Positions 1-9,508 of a stretch of 64,000 nt of DNA are shown here, in pieces (positions within the stretch are counted from its first letter, which is position 1; each line of letters begins with the position of its first letter). The notes below the pieces were generated by a model that was not told the origin of the DNA, ran no database searches, and was given only the letters and a program-made list of their open reading frames with translations. Made by a program: the position numbers and the translations under genes. Source of the stretch: Aphrophora alni (taxonomy: Eukaryota; Arthropoda; Insecta; Hemiptera; Aphrophoridae); the NCBI GenBank assembly GCA_963513935.1, contig OY740768.1:43952368-44016367 (forward strand), read 5' to 3'.

Positions 1-1160
1 CAACACAGTTTTACATTTTTTCCCATGTTTAAAATAAAATGTATTTTAAAAAATATTAGAGAAGAAAAGATATACAAGAGTGTAACAGTGTTTTTAAAAA
101 CACAATTTTAACCTTATTTTGTGAATGGCGGTTAAGGGCTCGTGATTATGTGGTAAGCCGGCCCAGACTTAAGTTATGCACAGTTGTATATATTAAACTC
201 GCAGCTGTTAGAACAGAAATATATTATTTACAGTATGATATGTAAAGTATAGTTAAAGTACAAGTCCATAGTAATTTCTTCGTTAGTTTATTTTATTATT
301 ATTTTTTTTTTACATGTTTTTAAATCAAGAGGCATATAAAAAATTTAGAAAAACTCATATTTAGAATTTTTAAAAAAACTCTGCGAAGAATAAGGTAAAT
401 GAATTTCATCAAAGAAATATGTAATATGTAGCCTAATATTTTTGTTAAAACATTTTAGTTAAGATAATTACTTCTTAAATAATAATTATCTGCTGTAATT
501 AAGTTGTTACGGTTTTACTGGACACGGAAACTAGGGGCATCTATTAAATCGTTCACGAAGAAACATCTTTTTTTAGAGTTACCCACTTTTCAAATATTCA
601 ACCAAGAAAAGAATTCAGTATCAAATGTAAGCCTACACCATAAGAAGAAAAAAACTTCCTATAAAACACATTATATTAGTAGTTGTTGTAATAGTTATAT
701 AGTCCACCATTATCAAATAAGTTTACAATTTACGTTCACAAACTGCGTTATTGAGACAAGAGTGATAACGTGAGAATAACAACAGAAACTGGCGGGAATT
801 ATACCAATTCTTATGGTCCTACCCGTTCACTCAGATATTAATTCTATTCAGTCTGTGCAGGTGAAAACATTAAACATCCATACTAAACTGATTTGTTTTA
901 TGCAAAAGATCAAAAATGTAAAAGGCCACCAATTTTAAAATATACAAAATGATTTTTTTAAATTTTTACTCTGATAAAACGTTACTTAAAGAACTCGTAT
1001 ACCAATTATAAATTCATACAGTATCTATTTCAGGAAGTCCATTAGTAGAAAATATTTTATATTAACAATCATATGACGTGGCCTACCCGTCTAGCGATTG
1101 GTGCTTTTATACTGTTATCCAGTATTTCATATTAATAACAATATTAAACTAAACTAGCGA
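1..1160. other. AT-rich non-coding DNA
   Basis: No gene is visible. The open frame at 504-773 begins at TTG and its translation (low-complexity, rich in His, Lys and Thr) looks like chance. Short GTAGCCTA-type motifs occur, for example near 429. Confidence 0.6.
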
Positions 1161-1348
1161 GAAATTGTTCAAAAAAATTCGTACACTCTTCTCGTAATAA
1201 GATTTTATATCCAATATGCGTTTCAACGAGTTATAAGTTATCTTTGTAGCTGTACACATGAAAAGGGCGACTTTATCGTTGAAACGCGTAGTGAAAATAA
1301 AATGTTATTACGAGAACAGTGTATGTTTTTTTTGACAAACTTTATTTC
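1161..1348. repeat. Fold-back repeat of the GAAACGCG family, copy 1
   Basis: Left arm 1161-1227 and right arm 1278-1348 are imperfect reverse complements. They share the blocks TACACT, TCTCGTAATAA and GCGTTTCAAC. The 50-nt loop contains GGGCGACTTTATC just before GTTGAAACGCG. The same layout and loop wording recur at 29864-30054, so these are two copies of one mobile family. In the second copy the loop preserves a hammerhead-like CTGAGGA; here that block has decayed to CATGAAAA. This is probably a rearranged terminal piece of a Penelope-like element, which is inference. Confidence 0.6.
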
Positions 1349-1554
1349 ATAGTTTTGCTATTTACATTATATCATTCTATAGAAATTTAACGAGGTGAAA
1401 AAGTTACTGGACACTTTTTATAAAAATTTGGAATTTTTTGAGTTAATTCCATTAAACAAATTTAAACAGCCGCCATTTTAAAACCGATTATTGGGAACAA
1501 GTTGGGTTTTCTCTTTTTTTTCAAACTATGTCTTTAAGTTGATGAATAACCTAC

Positions 1555-1756
1555 AAAATTTCAACACAGTCGATAAGGCCGTTCTAGAGATATAAATGTT
1601 TCAGTTTAGAAAATAGTAATACAGGGATAGCTGGTAAAAATCGTTTCCAGATATATTTATATTTACGGTTTTTTTAATAGCTATCCCTGTATTATTATTT
1701 TCTAAACTGAAACATTTATATCTCTAGAACGGCCTTATCGACTGTGTTGAAATTTT
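1555..1756. repeat. Near-perfect 78-bp fold-back repeat
   Basis: Bases 1555-1632 and 1679-1756 are reverse complements over 78 nt, with one mismatch that I can see (AATAGTAAT against AATAATAAT). The loop is 46 nt. The arm contains GTTCTAGAGATATAAAT. A diverged single-arm relative lies at 15840-15990 (TGTTCTAGAGATATAAAT followed by GATAGTTGGTAAAA). The near identity of the arms suggests a recent fold-back or MITE-type insertion, or an inverted duplication. No coding capacity is present. Confidence 0.8.
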
Positions 1757-1759
1757 ATA

Positions 1760-2830
1760 TATACGTAGGCCTATATACAGGTTCAGGTAGTGTATTTATA
1801 AATGTGCAAATATAGCCGAGAATAAAATTAAAATAAATTTTAAAATGTTAGCGTTAGTAGGTTGTGATTGTTTTTTGAAACAATTAGCCTACTCGGTAAA
1901 TTTTCAAGTAGCCTATTGAATAGTTTGAAGAGCCATACTGTAAGAAATTTTTAAGCGTAAAAGTAATGACGTAAGATTGTTATGTAGAAAGTCTAGTTTT
2001 GAGATTTATTATGCCAAATATTGTTCTGCGTAATTGGGGTCCTCCCACCCTAAAGCAAACAGCAGTATCTCAGTAAGTTCTAACCATAAAAACCTTAAAA
2101 TGGTAGACCATAATAAAAACATTTGATACATTTCTATCCTTCTGTTATATATTTGATTATTTATTATTATTTTATATTTTAGTTTGTTTTTTGGTCATTA
2201 TATTAATTATGAAATATATCATTTTGTTAGTGTTAATATGATTTGTTTTGTATTATAAATGGGTTAATAAAACTAGATTAATTACAAAAGTAATTTTACC
2301 GTTACTTTGTAACTTATAAAATAAACCCCAATTACTGGAAATTCTTCCAAAAGTAATGGATAAGAATTACATGAAACTTGTAGCCTATTTATTATTTTGG
2401 TAAATTCCATTCTTATTCTATGTTTACTTTATTTATTATTTAAATTTATCTTTGTTCGTAAAATAACTTTTATAGTTCGCTTAAATATTTTTAAATATAT
2501 AGGCCTAGTCACACTTGAACACCCGTACCGCCGCCATTTTTAATCGCACTTGTATTATTTACTGCTCATTTCTAAGATAACGTTAACACGGATGTTTCCC
2601 TTTTTTTTAAATCGCAATTTTTTGTTCTTTAAAAAAAATTAAAATCAAGTTTGAAAATATTGCAAGTTCTTTTTATTTTTGCTGGTCAATGAAATCCGAT
2701 ATCGAAATTTTCAAAGAGAGGAAACCTCCGTTATTTTATCTTATATCTATTAGAAAAAGAAAAAAAGGATTTCTTACTTCTAAATAAAGCAAGTACAAGT
2801 AGTGTTCAAAGGAAAAGTACTGTAATTAGA
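1760..2830. other. AT-rich non-coding DNA
   Basis: I see no gene, RNA gene or element. It holds two of the six TAGGCCTA palindromes of this window (1766-1773 and 2500-2507). Confidence 0.5.
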
Positions 2831-2838
2831 CGTAGGCT

Positions 2839-2868
2839 ATGGTGTGGCTATCCACATAGCCACACCAT
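2839..2868. repeat. Perfect 13-bp hairpin
   Basis: The arms ATGGTGTGGCTAT (2839-2851) and ATAGCCACACCAT (2856-2868) are exact reverse complements around a 4-nt CCAC loop. It lies about 60 bp left of the hAT-like element, and no gene end is close by. A bacterial-type terminator makes no sense in this context. Confidence 0.6.
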
Positions 2869-2927
2869 ATATATAATGGTGATTATATAAGAACTACTCA
2901 GTTGCGCGTGAAACATACTTTTACAAG

Positions 2928-4496
2928 CAAGGGCGGATCCAGGACTTCGCCACGAGGGGGGCGCTTCCGGGGGTAGGAATACCACCCAGTAAAGCGGGGG
3001 GTACGGAAAAAAATTGGTATTTTTGTTGTAGTCTAAAACGTATTTTAAGGCAATCTTATCTTAAAATGTTATTAAATGTTTACTCATAAAGACCAACATA
3101 TATATTTAATTGAAGGACTAAGTTTTTTTATTTACATAAACCTATAAGGATTATGATGATGTTTTGGAGTTTTGGAGATTTATCTTCATATACAACAATC
3201 AAAACGTCTATATATTAAACTGTAAATTTTAATAATACATAATTTTACATAGATTTAAGTCCCTACGTCCTTCGACATGTTCAAGAGAGTACTAAAAAAA
3301 AGGGAAGAGAAGGGCTGGATTGTGAACTACGTATGACGCAGTTCTTTCCGGTTTTCCTTTTCCACGAAACTGGTTCCTCGAAGATGCTTTGTTTCAATTT
3401 TAATTTTATAATTCGTATAAAAACTAGATAAATTATAGAAATATTTAGTTATTTCTGGATTCAATAATTAACTGATATTAAACAAATAATAATAAAGAAA
3501 AACTGCAGAAACTTAATCTGGATGAGTTTTTCTTTCACCTATAAAATTTGTAACCTTAATTAATTATTGAAATAAAGTTTCAATGCATAGATAAAAAAAT
3601 CATGAAATTAAATCGGCTGAATCGCAATGAAATGTTAACAAATTTGGATTTAGTACATTATTTTACCGATTTGTGCCCGAAATTGATTACATAGTATTAT
3701 GGTCAAGTATTATCTAATCAACAATTAATTCATCTATCATGAGGCACGACAGTCTAATGCTCAAACTAAACAAACGTTATCATATAAGAAACATAACACT
3801 GAACATGTAAGCCTACAAAAGTACTGTCACTCAATCAACTCAACACAAACAGACCGCCTTATCGCCACCGGCGCCGTCGACCTTCCGTGACGTTTTCGTA
3901 GGCCTACGTCTCTATGTCTACGAATATCAGGTTAGCCACTAGCTGGCCTACCTCTGTACCTTAGCGCTATTTCGCAAATAAGCTTTCATCACTGACATGG
4001 CCGGATCTAGGAACCCCGAAACCCCGCAATTCGGGGGGGCGGGCCCCTAGGGGGCCCAAAGGTCCTCTACTCAAAAAATAAATGAGGCTAAAATAAAAAA
4101 ATATATATAAAATATTGAGTTCAAGCAGTGGCAGAAAAGGTTTTTAACACAAAAGTTATAATTTAATTAAGTGTAAGAAAAGAGATTAAGTGTTAATTTC
4201 TAAACGTTTTACACTTAAATTGTGTACGGTTCCCTCCTTCCCTCTATCCATGTCTGCTCAAGGGGCCCTTGGAGAAATTTTGCTGGAGGCCCTCAATTTG
4301 TAGATCCGGCACTGATCACTGAGTACCTCATTTGACAATATACTACCGACTTTAGAACGTCTTTAGTTTTCCTTGTATACAGTATTGCAGCATAGTCGTA
4401 TTTTACTTTACTTACTTGTAATTTCTATATTAACTTTTTTTTTTGCTAACGGGGGGGGGCGATCCATCCAATCGCCCCTCACTGGATCCGCCACGG
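2928..4496. mobile_element. hAT-like DNA transposon, non-autonomous
   Basis: The left end reads CAAGGGCGGATCCAG (from 2928). The right end, read inward, is CCGTGGCGGATCCAG (ending at 4496). This is a 15-bp terminal inverted repeat with 12 matches. It is flanked by TTTACAAG (2920-2927) and TTTACAGG (4497-4504), an 8-bp target duplication with one mismatch. An 8-bp duplication and CAG..GCGGATCC-type ends are typical of hAT superfamily elements. G-rich runs sit just inside both ends. No transposase frame is present in the 1.57 kb, and a second element (3996-4314) is inserted in it. Confidence 0.75.
3996..4314. mobile_element. Nested hAT-like MITE with perfect 8-bp target duplication
   Basis: The ends are CATGGCCGGATCTA (from 3996) and, read inward from 4314, CAGTGCCGGATCTA, with 12 of 14 matching. 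ATCACTGA occurs immediately outside both ends (3988-3995 and 4315-4322), an exact 8-bp target site duplication. The 319-bp body has no coding capacity and G/C runs near the ends. It lies entirely inside the 2928-4496 element, so it inserted later. Its perfect duplication against the 7/8 duplication of the host element fits a younger age. Confidence 0.85.
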
Positions 4497-4504
4497 TTTA
4501 CAGG

Positions 4505-5310
4505 TAAAAGGCACTACTTTCAATACTGTTTGCAATATTCCAACTCAATTTTTTTTTAAACATATAGGTGCGCCAAAGTATCGAATTTAAACTATTCAAC
4601 GAAAATAAAACACCTAACTAATGAAAGTAGGCTACACTTGTAAACTGTTTCTGAAATATATTTCTTTCAAAAATATGATTACATACAAACAATAATGTAA
4701 TTGAAAACCTACTATTTAATTAAAATACTAATTTCGGTTAGAATCCCCGTTAGTAGGGGATAAACATTATTCATTAAAAAAAGATACAAAACATTTATAA
4801 AACGTTTTATGTTTTTAACTTATGTAAACGTTTATACTCTACAGTCTATACTGCCTGGCAGTGAGCTACCATTAGAACGGAAGGAAGGAGTAGAAATGGA
4901 TAATATTTGACTCGTCAATAATTAGCCAATTGTTGTTGTCACACGAAAACCGAGTAATCGGAAGATTGTTTTCTATTCTGTTTTTGGCCAATTTTTCATC
5001 ATTTTCATTCTACCTCGTATGTTTATTGTTAAATTCCTAGCAAATGTGGTAAAACCATTGTTATTTTTATAAATGATTAAGTTCCCTGGTTAAAAATATT
5101 ATATTGGATGGCAATTTCTTTTGATTTTATCAAATGTTTGCTTATTTTTAACCGATTTTTCGTCTACGAGTATTTTTCATTCTTCATAGTTTTTGACCGA
5201 TTATGACTAAATTTGGCAAACGTATTGTTTATGGAAAGAAGTAATTTGATTCATGATCGGAAAGATATTCTGAAAACGTTGATTTTTTGAGTGTGCTTGC
5301 TTGCGAGAGA
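4505..5310. other. AT-rich non-coding DNA
   Basis: No gene is visible. Around 5160-5225 a segment (CGATTATGACTAAATTTGGC) resembles the GATTTTAATCAAATTTGG-type segments at 44249 and 55114, so it is probably part of a dispersed repeat. Confidence 0.5.
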
Positions 5311-5477
<167 letters not shown>

Positions 5478-5689
5478 ACTGAGAGTGGGAGAGCGATTCA
5501 CTCTCCAAATTTTAGGAATCGTTGGGCCGTTCTATTATTAGAACGTGGGAATAAACTATAATTTTGTATCTCCTATTTCCTAATTCCCCCCCCCCGTGTT
5601 GTATTTCTGTTACCGGTAGTTCATCGGTATCCCAAACAAATTACTGTAGACTAGCAATATAACATTTTCGTTTTATTTTTGTAGTTCTA

Positions 5690-5900
5690 ACATATGGACC
5701 GGAAGGTTAGCTTCCGGTCCAGCAGATTCTTAGTCTCTCGCAGGTAGAGCCGAGCTCCAGCCGTACTTCCTAAGTATTCAATGGCTTGACTCACAGTAAA
5801 GTTGTGCAGTGACTCAGTTACAGTGCCTTAGTGGAATTGCGCCTTTACTAATTAATCATCATTTTGTGATTGTGTCAATTATTGAAGAAAGTGAACAATT
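5690..5900 (+). promoter_or_regulatory. Probable promoter with ETS-site hairpin
   Basis: GGACCGGAAG (5696-5705) and CTTCCGGTCC (5711-5720) are exact reverse complements with a 5-nt loop. The arms therefore contain two opposed CCGGAAG sites, the core recognised by ETS/GABP-type factors. The following 150 bp is the most GC-balanced non-repeat DNA nearby and runs into exon 1 of the gene below. The position upstream of a spliced transcript supports a promoter. The transcription start itself cannot be fixed from sequence. Confidence 0.45.
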
Positions 5901-6027
5901 AAAACGTTATTTTAATATTAACAAATTTTGTAGCCTTTAAACAAATTATTTTAGAACTTTTTTTAGACATATCTTTTCCTCTGAAAACAACTTTAGCCCT
6001 ACTCTTAACGTACCCAATAAAAAAGTG

Positions 6028-7581
6028 ATGTTTATAGCTTTGCTGATTAGTTTTGCCAGTAGAAGAGTTAGAAGAGGTAATACGTTACTAGGTAAGTAAA
6101 ATAATATATAATATAGCTATTATCTCCTAAATTATTCTCGTTCTTTAATCAATTATTAATTAAGTAAGGTATCTTGATTTTTTTTTAATGCATTAATAAT
6201 AATTTTTATTTGAAATAAACCTATCTAATAAAAAAATAAAATTAAAAAAATATATTTTAGAGTAGTATGCAAGATATATTTTGACATACTGATATTAATG
6301 AAATATTTTTGTTTAACCAGAGATCATTAACCATTTATAAATCTCACGACAGGGGTTGGCACGTGTGAACTAATAACGCGGCCTTTTTTCTAGCTACTGT
6401 TTGATCTTGACCGTGAAAGTGTGTAAATTTGTTTATGTTTAGTGATGGGACTATCGACTAGTTTTGTATTCGTTACATGTTAACAGTTGCCATTTTCATT
6501 TGTTCCGTTTTTCCTTGAATATTTTCTGCCTGTCTAAAAAGGGTACAAAGGAACATAACCCTAAAAAGGGTAAGAAATATTTTCAATTGCTTTAGATGTA
6601 GTGTTTAGCCTAATATATTTGTATTATTATATCTTTCATGTTTACATATTTCACCCCCTTCTTTTCAATCCTAATATCTCTGACGATGTTGTTCAATCAT
6701 TTCAAATAAGATCTATGGACACTGCAAAATTAAAATTTGTTACAAATTGCATAGCTTAAAGTTTTTTTACTTATTATTATTATTATTATTTTTTGTAGTA
6801 ATTTGATTTGTGTACATATAGACTAGATAATTGAAGTTTGATTACGAGTTTTGATAATTTTTTAAAGAAATTAATGTAACCCAACCCTTTTTAACATTTC
6901 TTTAGACTTTTAGGCATGATAAATGTTTTGGGAAAAAGACAGTAAAAAATTATGAAAATATAATAAAGCTTTTTTTCTAACTTATTAATTTCACTACGAG
7001 AAAATAAAACAAATAGACTTAATGTTTCTAATCGCCAAATGGTTAACTCGAATTTTTTGTAAGTTAGACAATATACGTTATCCTTAAACCTTTTGATATT
7101 TATAAAATCAATCAAATCATTTAAACCGTCAGTATAAAAGTAGTTCCTTTTCGTGTTGGAAAATGTTTATACTATGTAAAGCTTTATTATAAAGTGTTCA
7201 GTGACGGTTGAATCGGGTATAAGTTTTGATTTAAACTGAAATTTTGTTTCAATAATTACTCGTACATAATATTATTTTATCATAAAAAATGATACAGCAT
7301 CACTTGGCATTTAAATTGCCCGTGACCCTGATGGAAAGCACCATATGATGCTAAAAGTGGTATTCGTATTTATTGCTCTATTTAATAAATGGTTAGTTGT
7401 GTTTGTACAATTTGTCGACAGCCTAGCTTTTAATACTTCCTAAATTAAAATATATTTTACTACACTAAGTCTTTTCTTTTTACAAGGAACCTGCACACGA
7501 CGCCTTTTTCAAGACACATCTTATGATGAAAATCCATCTTCACCGAAACATACGAAATCTCCACGGCTAGAATGTCATCAG
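6028..7581 (+). CDS. Putative exons 1-2, unrecognised 5' coding part with RRLF motif
   Basis: ATG at 6028 opens 21 codons plus one base, ending at a consensus donor (CTAG|GTAAGT, exon end 6091). A good acceptor after a pyrimidine tract (TTTTTACAAG, exon start 7487) continues the frame for 32 codons to a second consensus donor (CATCAG|GTAAG, exon end 7581). The joined peptide starts MFIALLISFASRRVRRGNTL and goes on with a segment holding TRRLFQDTSYDENPSSP, then a Ser/Pro/Lys stretch. RRLF resembles a cyclin-binding Cy motif, but this is only a short motif. The frame is phase 0 at 7581, and no acceptor of exon 3 continues it without a stop. Either a small exon is missing from my model, this is a separate isoform ending LQ-stop, or exon 2 is mostly 5' UTR for the ATG at 7572. 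Confidence 0.35.
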
Positions 7582-9508
7582 GTAAGAATTAAAATTATTA
7601 GATTTTGACAAAGCAAAACAATAATTTATTGCAAAAATATTATTTTTTAAATTTATCACTTCTTGTTTGGCTCCACATTCGATTGCCGGCCCTGTAACCA
7701 GGATCAGCCCCCCCACCTATGTTCGCGTGCTATTCTATGTTTCAAAAATTACATGGTAATTTTTAACTCTTTGCAAATTTTATTTAAACTGATAATTGAT
7801 AATAAGGAATAATTAAGCCTATCAGTTCAATCTAAAAAACAAACTTTATTGACAAAATTATTGCAAACATAAATTAAAGTAAATCATTCACTTTTATTTT
7901 ACTGAAAGTACATTTCCATTTTGAGATTGATTTCCTTTACTGACCAAGATTAAAATTCAAGTTGACAAAATAATAAGATTATTAAAAAGTTAGGAGCTAA
8001 ACTATTAAAATGTTTTGAAGTGTTTAATACTCTTATAACAGAAAACTTACTTTGATGTTTGATAGTCTATTTAATCGTAGCTTTCTTTTCACTAAAATCA
8101 TTAATAATCTAGAATTAATATTATTTTACTAAACTTTGACTTTGTAATAATTATATATTTGAATTTTTAATCTATAATCCGCTGTAAAATATTCTGCAAT
8201 AAATATTTAAAAAAAATTAAAACAGGGCTAGGCCAGGGCCCCCCACCCGGGGTCCCGGGCCTTGTGACCAGAGTTGCACCAGCCCCACCCTTGTGGGGGC
8301 CATGTGGCTCCACCGAAATCGCGTCCATCCCATCCCACACCTTTTGTTTCCTTTTGCCCATACCGGTCTAATGTAACCATAGCAGCAAAGAGCAACGGTA
8401 TTAACTTTTGAAAAATATCTTTAATAATGCAGAGTATATGTCCGGCCCGTCCAAGTACAAGCCAGACATAATACAAGAAAGGTTTGTGTTGTCTAATAAC
8501 TAAGTACCTACATTGATTTTTTTTTTTAATCTGTAAGCTGCAATGATCTAGAAAATTGTAGACAAATAGCAAGAAGCATTTTAGATTCTCCTCTTTATGA
8601 TTTGGCTAATGTTCATTTAATCCAATTGCCAAACTCTGAGAATGAAACAACCCAACATATTTTAGCTGGTAAGATAAATAATGAACATATCAAAATATTT
8701 ATATACATATATATCAATTATTTTAGACTTTTTACAGTTTAAATTTAAAAAAAAACTGATATAAGATTTTACTTGTGTAATCGCAAAAATATCTTACATT
8801 TATCAATGTAATATTTATTTTATATCAGAATTGGCTATTTCCCCCCTTTTTTTACCTTTTTTCTTAGCAAAACAATTTTTGATTCTTCTCTTTGTAACTT
8901 TACTAATGTGTTCAGTCAATGCAATTGACAAATTCTAAGAATGAAGCAACCCATTTTTTTTAAACTGGTAAATTGATTAATGAACATTCATTAAAGTTGT
9001 TATTTATGACAGGGTTATTTTAGCTCAACTTTCTATTTTTTTATTGTTTTAAATCATCTTATTTACTCTTATTTGAGGTAATACAGTAAGTAAAAATCTA
9101 TCATTACCTAACTTAGAAATAAACACTGGAATAATATCAATGTAACATCATTGATTGATTGAAATTTCAAGATTATCATGGGTTTATTTTGTATATTTTG
9201 TTAAATGACATAGTTGGATAGAGAATAAATATAGCCTATTTCCTGTTTTTATCAGCTATAAGTTAGTCATTTCAACCAGTAAATTTGGTTGCAGTCTTAA
9301 ATTACTAAAGCTGTTTGTCTCATTAACAGGTGATCCAAGTGTAACCAGAAGTCAAATTTACTCAGAACTGAACATTTTAAAAGAAATGAAATCGATGGAC
9401 CAAAAGGCCGGCCGAACAAGTGCTGCTCGCCGTAAACTTAAGAAAATAAAAATTCTAAAAAAATTAATTGATAAAGTCAACCGAGGGGAACTTGTTGGAC
9501 TGAATTAA
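7572..9508 (+). CDS. Putative small basic protein, three coding exons, unrecognised
   Basis: This is the model that reads through. ATG at 7572 (A at -3) codes for M-S-S plus one base to 7581. The intron runs to the acceptor CTAG at 8550-8551. Exon 8552-8668 ends at GCTG|GTAAG. The last exon runs 9330-9508 and ends in TAA. The product is about 101 residues. The N-terminal half includes ENCRQIARSILDSPLYD. The C-terminal half is rich in Lys/Arg and probably helical (AARRKLKKIKILKKLIDKV) and ends RGELVGLN. The frame joins exactly across the 8668/9330 intron (G|GT), which is strong support for the last two exons. The first junction is weaker: a better-placed acceptor (8536-8537, directly after a T run) would need another phase. 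I see no signal peptide or membrane segment and recognise no family. A nuclear or nucleic-acid-binding role is possible from the basic tail, but that is guesswork. Confidence 0.5.
7677..7720. repeat. GC-rich repeat fragment
   Basis: CCCTGTAACCAGGATCAGCC followed by a C run resembles CCTTGTGACCAG..CCAGCCCC in the GC island at 8225-8350. Both are probably pieces of one dispersed element lying in the intron. Confidence 0.35.
8221..8360. repeat. GC-rich island in intron, probable transposon piece
   Basis: About 130 bp of strongly G/C-rich sequence (CCCGGGGTCCCGGGCC and neighbours) sits in otherwise AT-rich intron. The - strand frames across it give Gly/Pro-rich peptides typical of GC-rich non-coding DNA. 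Its similarity to 7677-7720 suggests a dispersed repeat. Confidence 0.4.
8866..8999 (+). pseudogene. Decayed tandem copy of exon 8552-8668
   Basis: The segment matches 8569-8695 along its length. It shares GATTCTxCTCTTTxTxAxTT, then AATGxAxCAACCCA, then ACTGGTAA at the donor position, then AATGAACAT in the intron. The matching span includes about 27 bp of intron and the polypyrimidine tract upstream, so an exon plus flanks was duplicated about 0.3 kb downstream. In the frame of the original, the copy has a stop (TAA in AAATTCTAAGAA) and the acidic stretch is broken. It keeps an acceptor-like TTCTTAG but would end translation. It lies in the last intron of the gene. Confidence 0.7.

Noticed and set aside
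7682..8228. hAT element bounded by CCCTG at 7694 and CAGGG at 8222
   Set aside because: The ends point the wrong way: a hAT element starts with CAG and ends with CTG, while here the interval would start after CCCTG and end at CAGGG.
8167..8572. Minus-strand frames of 64 and 114 codons
   Set aside because: They cross the GC-rich island and an intron. The composition is Gly/Pro/Trp from G/C runs, no motif is present, and they oppose the better-supported + strand gene.
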